In this document: piece after piece, positions 53,556-63,781 of the stretch
Position numbering within the stretch: position 1 is the first letter of the stretch
Layout of the letters: each line of letters starts with the position of its first letter
DNA from: Rhynchopus euleeides
Lineage: Eukaryota > Euglenozoa > Diplonemea > Diplonemida > Diplonemidae
DNA: 64,000 nucleotides
Assembly (NCBI GenBank): GCA_963210315.1
Contig: OY723250.1
Coordinates: forward strand, 496,001-560,000
Reading direction: 5' to 3'
The notes under the pieces: model-generated
Seen by the model: the letters and a program-made list of their open reading frames with translations, nothing else
Told to the model about the DNA's origin: nothing
Database searches by the model: none
Position numbers and translations under genes: made by a program

Positions 53556-56500
53556 CTAAGTCACACCACACGGGCGCGATCTGCTCCTTTCTTTTGTTAA
53601 AATAGGGAAAGGCACGTGAACACTGAAGGTCGGAGGCTCCACCGAATGAAGCTCGGAGGGTGATACCTCGGCCGCGCGTTGAAAATAGCGCGGGACCTTC
53701 CACTTACTGGGAAGGAAGTCTGATGAACGCCTGATCTGGCGGGGGGGGTCAAAAGGGAAAGCCCGGGCTCGGAAACGTTTCTGCCGATGGATCTTCGACA
53801 GACGAACCTTGTGGGGAATGGGGTCAATCGCGCAAGGGGGAAGTAACCACCTCCATGCCTTGACTTTAGCTGTAGTGAGTGGCCTGCTTGGCGCATCAAA
53901 CAGGAAGCCGGTAGCCACTGCTGGAGGTTTCGAGTCAGATTGCCCAACGGCCTTTGTTTTCGAAACAGGGGCGCCCAGGGGGCGGGGTGAGAGGAACGAG
54001 GGGCAATGAGTACCCTTGCAGAGGGGTAGGGGAAGTAAGCCTGGGAAAGGCCGGACGTCCAAGGCGCTAACCGTTGCGCAAGTTGCAGGCGTTTTTCCCG
54101 GTGGCGGGATGTCGGGCGCGCCAAGGGCATCCGCCTCTCTCTTTGCGGCAGATGGGACATGAGGGGGCAGGAAGGTGAATCCAGGTTCAGACTGCGACGA
54201 CTGGGCAGTGCGCTTTGATGAAAGCACCTTTGTTGATTTGCCGAGCCCGCCGGCTGTCTGTGTACCCGGGTCAGTGACAAGACGAAAGGGAGGTGGGGTG
54301 TTCTCCGGCAAAGGGGGAGGGGATGCCACGTTGGGGAAAGGTCTAAGCGACGAGATATCAGGACAAGGGCCACTCAAGGAGCTGACTACGGTGCAGGTAG
54401 CTTGTCTTTTATTGAAAGGCGCGGCATCAGCCACGTCCCGCACGTCAGCCAGCCTCTTAAGCAAGCTAGGAAGAGGCAGGGAAGAGAGAGAAGGGGCTGG
54501 CGGTAGCTCGAGGTCGCAGCATGCCACAACCTCGTCCACACCAGGAGAAGACACATCCGAACAGGGGGGTTCCACCCTCTCTGGCACTGGGCCACTCTCA
54601 TAAACATAACTGGCGGCGCTCTCAGTGGCAACCTGTCCCAGTGCGGTCTCACATCCCTCAGATGGGGGTCCATCATCATCATCGTCGGCGGCCGCCGAGG
54701 GCGCGTCGGCGGCTTCGTCGCGCTCGCTGAGGCCGGCATCCCCGTCTCCGCCCCCAGCGGCAGGGGGACTGTCCCCATCCGCGTCGTTGTCGTCGCAGGA
54801 GTCCACCTCCTCGTCACCGCCGTTCGAGGGGCCACCCGCGGAGTGCCCATCGCCGCTGCCGTCATCATCAGCAGAGCACATCTCGCTGTCCTCGTCAGTG
54901 GGGGGTTCGTGGTGGCCCGCCTCGCAGCAGGTTTCCGCCTTGGCGCATGCACCACACCTCGTCATCTTGTGCTTCTTGCAGCACCGTACAGACAGGCCGT
55001 CGTCATGCGAGTGGTGCGCGCGACAGCACGCTTCCAGATGCGTCTGGTAGTTGCGCTCCTGGCCTTCGCAGAGGTCGCACCTAGGTTTTGAGTGCGCGTT
55101 GCAGACCCGCGTCTTGTCGTGTATGGCCAGGTGATCAGGTACAAGCACTGGAGAGGCGCTACGGGTCGGTCCAGGCCCGGGGGTTTCCCACGCTGCGGCA
55201 CGCCCTGCTCTGTTAATCCCGGTGTAGTCTGGGTATACGTCACTACCCCAGGTCAGGTCGCCCTTCTGGACCCGCGCGGCACGTTTGGCGCTGTTCTCAA
55301 TGGCGGTGATCGTCTCAGCGCCACCGGCAAAGATGGGTCTGGGGACGACGCCGCCCCATACTTCCCCTGCGCCGACGGAGGAGAGGCACCCCACTCGGTC
55401 CTGCCGCTCGGCAGGCCACGGCTTACCGAGTTGTGTGCGTTGGCAGAGTTGCATCATGTGCTTCATCAACGTCCATAGGACACGTCCACGCTCCCTGAGT
55501 GGCGGGAGGGGGAGGTCGCTGGTCCCTTCCGTCGTCCGGGGGAGCTGCATGCCTGTGTACACCTCGAAGTCGAGAGCGAGCTCAATGTTCGACACTACGC
55601 CCCTATCCGTCCAGCGCAGGGCCTTCAGCCAACCAGTGAAGGCACGCAGGAGCGCAATGTCAGCCTTCTTCCAGATCCGTTCGCCCGGAGGTACATCGGG
55701 GATGCGGGAGAAGTCAAAGTCATGAGGTTCCGCAGGCAGCGAGAGGGCGGCTGTCCAGGGGTGGACGAGGGGCTTTGCACCACGGCTCTTCGCCTCCAGT
55801 TCCCAACGCTTCAGCACAATGCGACCCATCAGCGTGTGGAGCAGCGTCACGTCGACGTCGAATCCCTCCGGCACGACGCCATAGCGCGCAAGGCACGGGG
55901 GCCAGTCAGAGCGGTCCGCGGCAAGTAGAGGCGCGAATTGGGGCTCAGACCGGACACAGTCGAAGGCACTGCACACCCACCAGAGGTGGTCTGGTGTGTC
56001 GTCCAGCACGTCCGCACAGTGTACGCATTTCTCAGGAGGGGGATCTGCGTTCTCAGCATGGGGGGAGGCAGCATCAGGGTCGTCATCGGCCTCCGAGGCA
56101 GCGTCTTCCGACTCCGCTTCCTCATACTCCTCGGCTTCTTCATCCTCCTCGCACTCTTCTTCCTGCGTCGCCGCGCCCTCATCGGACGGGTCTGGAGGGG
56201 AGGAGAGCGCGTCTGAGGCATCATCCCTTTCACCACCAGAGACGTAGGCGTTGTTGCGGCCCCAGCGCGTCGCGAAGAAGATGCCTCCGATGAGAATCAC
56301 CGTCAGAGCATGGGCCATCATGGGGTTTTTGGTGGTGAGGCGCAGCTCATTCGTCCTGAGGTAGTCAACACCATTCTCGATCCCAGCGAAGGAGGGGCGA
56401 AATTCGGCGAGCTTCCGCCAGGCGTGCCGGCGCAGTTGCTCTCGCAGGGCGTGGTTGCGGGATGAGCGGTCCTCCTGCACCAAGTTCATCTCTCCCAGCG

Positions 56501-57458
56501 CGCAATCAAGAATGTTGTCGCCCCAGTCAAGGCCCGCCGCGGGCAGGGCAGTATGCAGCGCAATACCGACTGGGCCGAGGGCATCTTTCGGGGATAGCGT
56601 GTCGTGGTCCTCGTACTTCTCCTTGATGGAGTTCAGGCGACTCACCAGCCCAGGCCTCCGCGAGCACGTGTCGAAGAGGGTGCGGAGGATGGTGTAGGCA
56701 TTCGCAGTCGCGGGGTCGGTGAGGTGGCTCTTGTTGATGATGGAGAGCGTTGCACCGACACTTCGCGACGGGTGCTTCACACCGATGATCCCGGTCGTCA
56801 GCTTACTCCTGTGCCGTTTCATCGCCGTGTCAGACACCGGCGCGTAGGATCCTCCGTGGATCGTGCGCGACACCACGTTGCTTGCAACAATCTCACCCCG
56901 CTGTCTGGTGCCCAGCGGAGAGGACGGTAGGCGGTGCAGGAGCTGTTCGCACGAACCGAGCTTGGCGTTGTTGCGCCTCTCCCTCAGCTTGTCCGAGATG
57001 CAGGTCTTTGCCCCAAGGATCGGGGCGGCCTTCTTCGTAGGGAACGTGGCGTCGCCTATCCCAAGGGTGCCTATGTAGGGGCGCTTTCTGCGGACTGCAG
57101 AGGAGCCCTTAGGTATACCCATCGCGATCGTCTTCTTGACGTTCAGCGCCATACCGGTCATCTCGCAGAAGCCAGCCACGACATCCACAGCTTGTTGCAC
57201 CGACGCCTCATCCACCTGCGAAATCAGCGTCGCATCATCGGCAAAGGACTGCGTCTCGACCTGGGGCACACGCTGCTCGATCGCACGGAACAGAACGGAC
57301 AGCAACGCATTGATGAGGATGACCGATATCGGGCACCCCTGCAGGATACCGTTGGTCACCTCGAAGCTCTTGCCGACGCCCAGCGGCATCTTGAAGCGCC
57401 TCTTCAGCCCTCTGTACATTGTGCGGAGGGGACGCAGGATACGCTGGTCCATGCCCAT
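53556..57458 (-). CDS. non-LTR-type reverse transcriptase, 5'-truncated, with zinc-finger-like C-terminal regions
   Basis: The frame encodes 1300 residues from ATG 57458. It begins inside the reverse transcriptase domain, with LRPLRTMYRGLKRRFKMPLG, then GILQGCPISVILINALLSVL (motif 4), SFADDATLIS (catalytic FADD, motif 5) and MTGMALNVKKT (motif 6). Motifs 1-3 with the first catalytic Asp are missing. The frame continues 5' of the ATG for a few sensible codons (IAIRFVVLRLAEA) and then loses similarity near 57480, typical of 5' truncation. An acidic segment precedes CVHCADVLDDTPDHLWWVCS, a finger typical of non-LTR elements. A second Cys/His cluster (LCEGQERN, HLEACCRAHHSHDD, CCKKHKMTRCGACAKAETCC) follows. 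The end is basic and closes PCGVT. No recognisable endonuclease was identified. As it stands it should be inactive. Confidence 0.75.
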   Translation of the reverse strand: MGMDQRILRPLRTMYRGLKRRFKMPLGVGKSFEVTNGILQGCPISVILINALLSVLFRAIEQRVPQVETQSFADDATLISQVDEASVQQAVDVVAGFCEMTGMALNVKKTIAMGIPKGSSAVRRKRPYIGTLGIGDATFPTKKAAPILGAKTCISDKLRERRNNAKLGSCEQLLHRLPSSPLGTRQRGEIVASNVVSRTIHGGSYAPVSDTAMKRHRSKLTTGIIGVKHPSRSVGATLSIINKSHLTDPATANAYTILRTLFDTCSRRPGLVSRLNSIKEKYEDHDTLSPKDALGPVGIALHTALPAAGLDWGDNILDCALGEMNLVQEDRSSRNHALREQLRRHAWRKLAEFRPSFAGIENGVDYLRTNELRLTTKNPMMAHALTVILIGGIFFATRWGRNNAYVSGGERDDASDALSSPPDPSDEGAATQEEECEEDEEAEEYEEAESEDAASEADDDPDAASPHAENADPPPEKCVHCADVLDDTPDHLWWVCSAFDCVRSEPQFAPLLAADRSDWPPCLARYGVVPEGFDVDVTLLHTLMGRIVLKRWELEAKSRGAKPLVHPWTAALSLPAEPHDFDFSRIPDVPPGERIWKKADIALLRAFTGWLKALRWTDRGVVSNIELALDFEVYTGMQLPRTTEGTSDLPLPPLRERGRVLWTLMKHMMQLCQRTQLGKPWPAERQDRVGCLSSVGAGEVWGGVVPRPIFAGGAETITAIENSAKRAARVQKGDLTWGSDVYPDYTGINRAGRAAAWETPGPGPTRSASPVLVPDHLAIHDKTRVCNAHSKPRCDLCEGQERNYQTHLEACCRAHHSHDDGLSVRCCKKHKMTRCGACAKAETCCEAGHHEPPTDEDSEMCSADDDGSGDGHSAGGPSNGGDEEVDSCDDNDADGDSPPAAGGGDGDAGLSERDEAADAPSAAADDDDDGPPSEGCETALGQVATESAASYVYESGPVPERVEPPCSDVSSPGVDEVVACCDLELPPAPSLSSLPLPSLLKRLADVRDVADAAPFNKRQATCTVVSSLSGPCPDISSLRPFPNVASPPPLPENTPPPFRLVTDPGTQTAGGLGKSTKVLSSKRTAQSSQSEPGFTFLPPHVPSAAKREADALGAPDIPPPGKTPATCATVSALDVRPFPGLLPLPLCKGTHCPSFLSPRPLGAPVSKTKAVGQSDSKPPAVATGFLFDAPSRPLTTAKVKAWRWLLPPCAIDPIPHKVRLSKIHRQKRFRARAFPFDPPRQIRRSSDFLPSKWKVPRYFQRAAEVSPSELHSVEPPTFSVHVPFPILTKERSRSRPCGVT

Positions 57459-57577
57459 GGCTTCCGCCAGCCTTAGGACAACAAATCGTATTGCAATTTG
57501 GGTTAGCGTGCTGGCATCGCAGCCTGGCCCCGAAGGACCATACCGTGAGGAACCGGGCCCGCTATCCTACTCTTGCT

Positions 57578-57883
57578 CTACGTGACACCACACGGTTTCG
57601 CTCTCCTCCTCGTTGCGCTGTAAAGGAGGGGGGACACACACACACTGGAAGCCGGAGATTGCGCCTGCTGATACTGAGGCGCAATCTTCGCGACGACGCG
57701 TTGAAAAGAGCGCGGAATAGCCGCCGAACGAAAGATGGTGGGAGAGGGGATGCAGCGGGTGCGCTTCGGAACCGCACGCAACACCTGCTTCTGGAGGAAA
57801 CGAGAACGAGAAGGACGGACAGCACGTGTCTTGCGCTCCAAGAAGCGCAAGGCCTGTGAGGCCCGTGGGAAAGGGGAAGGCAC
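57578..57883 (-). pseudogene. 3' fragment of a second reverse transcriptase copy
   Basis: The last hundred codons align with the end of the 53556-57458 protein. Shared features are a Phe/Arg-rich segment, IPRSFQRVVAKIAP against VPRYFQRAAEVSP, and the identical final PCGVT before TAG. It lies just upstream, in the same orientation, so two copies are head to tail and only the tail of the upstream one is seen here. Confidence 0.6.
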
Positions 57884-57924
57884 GCCTGATCTAGCTGTGC
57901 TGATGATCGTGCGGGAGGAAGGAA

Positions 57925-58003
57925 AACCAAATCACAAGGCAAATGTTGTGATTTGTTGTGATTTTTTGCGATTTGTTGCGGCCAGTTGTGATTTGTTGTG
58001 ACT
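57925..58003. repeat. GTTGTGATTTGTT short-unit array
   Basis: GTTGTGATTTGTTGTGATT and variants occur in a run, the inverse of ACAAATCACAAC units in the left inverted end (53418-53468). Similar arrays lie at 58740-58845 and 58860-59075. Confidence 0.75.
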
Positions 58004-58169
58004 AGCGTGTCAGGGATGTTGGCACACGCTGGGGAGGGTTCACATGATGACATAACATATATCAGAAGCACACACCCACGTGGCGCTGTCCTTGGCAGGA
58101 CTTTGAAAGTGCCGCCTTGATATCCTTGTTGGATAGAACCCTCATATCACACCCTCAATCAGCTGACGA
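58004..58169 (+). repeat. 166-bp direct repeat, copy 1
   Basis: AGCGTGTCAGGGATGTTGGC through ACGTGGCGCTGTCCTTGGCA to CCCTCAATCAGCTGACGA is identical, as far as I can read it, to 58573-58738 (offset 569 bp). It is adjacent to GTTGTGATT arrays. Confidence 0.9.
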
Positions 58170-58572
58170 TTTGTTGTGACTAGGTGTGACGTGGTGTTGT
58201 CCTGGGCAAGACGTTAAACTACCTGGGAGGGCTTCCCCAGACCATGACGGGTGCTTGCACCAGGAGTTTGAAACAGCCACTCATGCCTTGCGATGCTCAA
58301 GTGCCTGCTGGACCCCTATGTCCTTCAGGCCCCAAAGCAGGCAACGATATGGGAGCAACCTAACAGGGGAGGTGAAGAGGGCACGGGTCTTAGCCTGATG
58401 ACACACTGCAACCTCAAGGTGACTGGCGACACCTCTCCCACAGTCTGCGGCGACTCTGCCGTGGCGACAAGGCTTCCTGTCATGGGAGATCGCTGCGTGG
58501 ATCAACGTGGCACTACCCGTGTGCTCGGCAGGTTGTTTCGGCACCTGTTTTCTCCGTGTCATGCTTTTCGTG

Positions 58573-58738
58573 AGCGTGTCAGGGATGTTGGCACACGCTG
58601 GGGAGGGTTCACATGATGACATAACATATATCAGAAGCACACACCCACGTGGCGCTGTCCTTGGCAGGACTTTGAAAGTGCCGCCTTGATATCCTTGTTG
58701 GATAGAACCCTCATATCACACCCTCAATCAGCTGACGA
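58573..58738 (+). repeat. 166-bp direct repeat, copy 2
   Basis: This is the second copy of 58004-58169. The 403 bp between the copies holds no gene and contains GACTGGCGACACC, similar to the end of the element at 4628-4779. Confidence 0.9.
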
Positions 58739-58744
58739 CGTGGT

Positions 58745-58960
58745 GTGATTTGTTGTGACCAGTTGTGACGACTTGTGACCCTTTTGTGATGAGTTGTGAT
58801 GAGGTGTGATCTGTTGTGATCTGTTGTGATCGCGATCCAAAATTTTAAATTTTTGAAATTTTGGATCGCGATCACAACAGATCACAACAGATCACAACAG
58901 ATCACACCTCATCACAACTCATCACAAAAGGGTCACAAGTCGTCACAACTGGTCGCAACA
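58745..58960. repeat. long palindrome centred near 58850
   Basis: The left arm (GTGACCCTTTTGTGATGAGT, GTTGTGATCGCGATCCAAAA) is matched in inverse by the right arm over about 100 bp, around AATTTTAAATTTTTGAAATT. It can extrude as a hairpin or cruciform. Confidence 0.85.
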
Positions 58961-59186
58961 AATCACAACTGGCCACAACAAATCGCAACAAATCGCAACA
59001 AATCACAACAAATCACAACATTTGGCGTTGTGATTTGTTGTGATCGGGTGTGATTCGTTGTGATTTGTTGTTTTTTCCCCCAGCCTGATTACCCCAAGTG
59101 TAGGATAATGTACGTTGCACTGCACGCTGCCATCAGTCGAGTGGCTACTCTCAAAGCAAGTTCGGGGGTTGGGAATCGCAACGCGA

Positions 59187-59294
59187 GGGGGTCTTCGCTA
59201 CAGGGTGATCGTCAGTGCATTTTGATGCATTTCCTGTTGAATTGGCTGAAAACTGACGAAGTTTGTCGAAGTTTGTCGACCAGCGAAGACCCCC
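59187..59294. mobile_element. 108-bp MITE (GGGGGTCTTCGCT family), copy 2
   Basis: GGGGGTCTTCGCTACAGGG at the left faces the inverse of GGGGGTCTTCGCTGG. CGA is found directly outside each end (59184-59186 and 59295-59297). The body matches 40326-40437 in inverse orientation. Confidence 0.65.
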
Positions 59295-59297
59295 CGA

Positions 59298-62200
59298 GGT
59301 TCTTTTTATATAGCGACCTGTGGTGTCTGTTTTTCTTTTGTTTTTTTTCGAGGTGTGCATGATGAGTGACAAACATCGGCTGGATAACGTTTCGGTGAAA
59401 ATGTTGGTGCGTCTCATCACCGCAGCCAACAGCCATCGACAGCTTCGTATGGCAACTGAAGACTGAATGTTTGCATCGAAAGCGGGATGTCGCCTTGCGT
59501 GCATGCGGCCAACAGTCATGAAGCCTGAACAATTTGCCTGGTGGGTTGGTATGACCCGATGAGACTGCAAAACAGCATCCCATATGGATATGTGAGAGGG
59601 TCAGTCAATGGTGACGACAAGCATTACAAGATAGTGCAGTGCGATATGCAGTAAATGGAACAGTTATTTTGCCGCATGACCCCCCTCCGTACGATTTTAG
59701 GAAAATCACACGGGGGGGAAGGGGGAAGGAGCGAAGCCTTCACTCCGTGCCAAACCGTGACATCTGCCCAACCGTGCACACAATTTCAACAATTCTCTGG
59801 ACGCGTCGGGCGGACATTGAGGGCCTGGTTGCACTGTGGTGCGAAGCCCCCTTCCCCCCATTTTCTCATGCATTAAAATCACTTCCAACAGCTGCATTGC
59901 ACCACATTCGCACGGGGTGAACGGGTAGGAGAACTGGTCATCCGCAAATCTTGTGTGGATGTCAGTTCCAGGTGGAGTACATCATGTAGCTTGTCTTAGC
60001 AGTCATGGTGGAATGACAAATCGGAAGATAAAGACTCGAATGCACAACGTTGTCGCGAGTGTGGGACATGGGCGATGCCGCACTGGGCAGTATTTCGTCC
60101 CTGCCAAACGGGTGAGGGAGGTCATTGGGAGGGCCAGTGTCCCTCTCCAAAGAAAGCAAGGGAGGAGGGGGGTTTGGGGGCATCCGCGCGACACACAAAG
60201 CGATGACGTGGTCCGTCCGCCTTGTGGACCCAGATCAAAGAAACCCTACTCCGCAGAGGAATTTGAAGAGGGGGGGGGGGTGGTATTTTTGAATGCACAG
60301 AACACTGGCATCGTCCGAACAAAACGATGCTAAATCATGAGATGGGGCTATTCATTTGCACAGATCCAAATCCCGATGCATGCTGGTAGTAATATCATGG
60401 AGCCCAGGCTGCAACGATGCCCTGTGTTCGACGTCGCAGGAGGATGTGAGGAACGCAGTCTTGTGAGTGAGGTGCAGGCGGGGCGCCCACATGGGGAACT
60501 CCGCATGAAGAGTAACCTCTCCAGCCAACCATTCCGAGGTCAAACTTTGCACTACCGGAAGAATACCGTCGTTCGCGCACACTACGCAACTTCCTGTTGC
60601 CGACCCCCCCGTGGATAGGTCTGCGTGGGATAGCTTCGGCCATTGGTAGAATAAATTTGTTTGTGCGCACTTGAGTATGCTGTCCACCTGATTTGACCTC
60701 AGTTTCGGCGGAGTTTTGCGGTGTTGCAGTGGGATTTCTGGTTTGGCCGGAATCAAATCAGGTGGCTCTTCCTGATGATCGTAGCCGACTAGGATACCTT
60801 TGTTTGTATTCCGGAGTTAGGACAACATAACGTTGCACTGCACGCTGCCAGCACCATTGTTTACTACCACAAGGAGGATTGTTTGCGCAAAAGAACACCC
60901 TTCAATAAAAATCATACATTACCAACGTAACAACAAGGTAAACAAAAGTCATCGCACAGGGGAATTGTTTGTTGCAGGGCCTGCTTCAAATGCTTCAATT
61001 CAGTCGAAATACAGGGTGTGGGGGTTCAGTTGGCTGGCGGGGGTGGGTGGCCTGTACACCCACCCACCTCCTATTGACAATCAGCAACAAAGTAAACAAA
61101 CGCAAAGTATGACGGCAGTTTCGTTTCGCTGCCGACAGTTAGTGTCTTTGATATAGATGAAAATAGCGTATCCTTCCGAACACCGAAGGACTAGAAATGC
61201 ATGGTCTGTAAGGTGGTCGGACACGCAGCTCTTGCACACTTATCTGCCTGGTTCCCCATGACAATGTGGCAAAAGATACAGCAGATCGGGGATGAAGCAC
61301 CCGAACAGGGAAGTGAAAATCATGGCGAACTAACCGTGGCAGTCAAGAAAGAACAGCCCCGGCGACATCCAGCCCCCCCTGTTGCTGTTAAGAGCAGTAT
61401 GGTAGCCTCTCCGAGCCGAGAAGGCGAAGAAAGGAAATATGAAATTGATCCCTGTCGCGCATTTGCTGACAGTTCTGGCACACAAAAAATACGCTTGTAG
61501 TTGCTTGGAGGGGATGGGCTTCGCCTGCACATATTCCTAGAATGTGCGGATGTGTGTGGGGAGTTGGGGGTTGGGGGTTTGGGGAAAACAGGATCAACAA
61601 AGAATCGATGAAATGGGGGGAAAAAGACCCCCGCTGTAGCAGACTTCGATTGCCGCAGATATTTGTACCACCCGGGTCAGGCATGCGCAAATGCATGTGC
61701 AGGCCACCAAACAACGGCGCACCGAGCCTGGGAGATATAGTTGTGTTGTTATTGAAAGGGCAACCTCCACACATGTCCATTGTCTACCGCAACGGGACCG
61801 CCTCAAAAGTTATGTCATGCGCTGACACGTCCCCGCACTCTCTCTTTCCAACACACGTTGCCAAAAAAATATTGCAGTGGATTCACCGTACACACACACT
61901 GACACCTAAGCATCCAGGGTATCCCACTTGTGTGCTGCTGGGTGCGCACGCACGCGGCACAACACGACTTTCTACACGCCTGCCACCTGAGTGAATCCAG
62001 GTGAACTTGGTGAGAGGAAGACGTGAACAGGGGGTAAGTTCGTCTGGCAAAACACACGAAAAACTCATCTCTCGGGGCTATGTGCGCCACAATAACTCAT
62101 GGCCAAAGCCACCCAGGTCTGCCTGGCTCGAACCGACCCGTGGCGCATTTGGCAAAGAGAAAAAAGCTACCTGGCAAACAGAGGGCTGGGGAGGGGGCAG

Positions 62201-63781
62201 ATTGGGCGGGTTTGGCAGGGCTCGCTCCATCACATATGGGCGAGAGCAGCTGGTTGGTAACTCGGGAGGGGAGGTGGGGGGGGGGGGGGGCAGAAGAGGG
62301 GAATCCGTGCACATGTCATATGCGCCCTCCCCAGTGCGGTTTTTGATGTATCCTTTTTTCTTTGGTATCGGCGGCCATGACCAGTAGTTATGCCACTTCC
62401 TGTGCCAGTGCCGGTGTGACCAAAAGATGCGCACACCCGGCGACCAACTGGAACCACCTCTCCTTGGTGGTGACGCGGTCAAAAGAAAACAAAATTGGTT
62501 GTTGTAAAGCAGACCCACCCCGTTGTGCACACCACCCTCCTGTCCGGTGAAGTGGTGCGGGTCGGGGGGAGCGCAAGATCCGGCGAAAGGGGTGACAGAC
62601 AGCTTCTCCCCACCCAGATCGGATCACGCCGAATTTTCAAAAAAAAACCAATGTAGTACTGTAAAACCGTACACCAGCAACTCCATGGTGGGGGAAAAGG
62701 GCAGGGCGAGCTGCGCTTCGAGCGCACTCAAAATATAGAGGAACCCGGTAGGAGAAGGGCGCTCCGTATGCAGGCAAGAAGAGGAGGGGGGCAACCTGAG
62801 ATCCGGGTCTGGGGGATCTCGGGATGCGGATCTACGCCACCGGGATGTGGATTCGGTACGGCTTTGTTCTGTGGGGTGCCCCCGGATGGGTGCGGTGGGC
62901 GGGGACAGGGGGCCTGTCGACAGGCCTGTTGGCACAGCCAATACCATGCAGTATTTGGCTCGCACACCTTATCACGTGTGTTGGGTGTCTAATTTGGTGC
63001 CCCAGTCAAAAGTCTTTGACAGACGCAGCGACCGGGTTGCTTCCAGAACAAGGCTTCTCTTGCGGGTTAACGCTGGGCCCGTTTTCCCCGTTCACGATTT
63101 CTTCTTTTCGGGACGTTGGCAATGTTGGATAATAGCGGATCGGCACCGAACAGAAGTCCACGAGAGGCCGCTGCACGAGAACTGACACGTTACTTCAAAA
63201 CATTTCGTTTCCATCTTCTTAAATTTCTTCGTCATATTTTTTCGGGATTGAACTCCTCAAGCCAGGCATCTCTAGTAGGGCGATGTGACATATCTCACCT
63301 TCTGGCTGTCGACCACTACCATGACCCACGGGCTCTTTCTGGAAGCGACACACTCAACATGTCTTTGTTCACTCTCATTAGTTGTTCCGGACTTCAATTG
63401 ATCTCCAGGTTGCCACCCAAGACCACTCGAATGCTGAACAGACACAATAGTGTTCCAATATGAATTCTTGTTCAGCACCCACAAGAGGGGTGACCATTCC
63501 AGTTCTTCAACTGGGACGGTGGAAACATGCCTAGCACAAACAAAGCAGAAACCGTATTGGCCAGACCCGCAATGTTGACAGAATTATTCGAAAATTTATT
63601 CTCATGTGATTTTTCGCGACAGCACGCACAAAGGAGAAGGAGAAGGATAATGGGCGGCGGCAGCGGCAGGGCAGATAACGTGAGCTGTCAAAGTTGACAT
63701 CGCCGCGTCGCTCCCCCACCCGCTGTATACCTGCATGCTGGTGGCGTACTCTGCCCCCCTCCTTCCACCCTCCAAGGAACC
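59298..63781. other. repeat-rich region without a confident gene
   Basis: CGTTGCACTGCACGCTGCCA at 59112-59131 recurs at about 60832-60851. A diverged SINE-like copy lies at about 62478-62648. A copy of the reverse-transcriptase 3' flank lies at 63118-63195 (TGTTGGATAATAGCGGATCG, GCACGAGAACTGACACG; compare 53475-53540). Frames at 61201-61500 (+), 61542-61994 (+) and 63272-63484 (-) are open and not low complexity, but no family is recognised and they may be chance. Confidence 0.4.
62478..62648 (+). repeat. diverged SINE-like copy
   Basis: It shares the order TTGTAAAGCAGACCCACCCC, CCGGTGAAGTGGTGCGGGTC, AAGATCCGGCGAAAGG, CACGCCGAATTTTC and an A run with the copies at 25.2, 51.0 and 52.2 kb. Confidence 0.5.

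Larger units (their letters stand above)
53392..59096. mobile_element. 5.7 kb element with inverted ends enclosing a reverse transcriptase gene
   Basis: TGGGGTAATCAGGCTGGGG at 53392-53410 faces its inverse ending at 59096. The inverted similarity continues for about 75 bp through AACAACAAATCACAACRAAT and CACACCCGATCACAACA. GTGTA lies directly outside the left end and, with one extra A, outside the right end, a possible 5-bp duplication. Inside are the reverse transcriptase frame, a tail fragment of a second copy, two 166-bp direct repeats, and a palindrome built of GTTGTGATTT units. Whether the inverted ends mobilise the whole unit, or belong to an older DNA element that received a retroelement, cannot be decided here. 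Confidence 0.6.

Noticed and set aside
53392..59096. An LTR retrotransposon interpretation
   Set aside because: There are no long terminal direct repeats around the reverse transcriptase, and no gag, protease or integrase was recognised. The reverse transcriptase motifs and the C-terminal finger fit the non-LTR type better.
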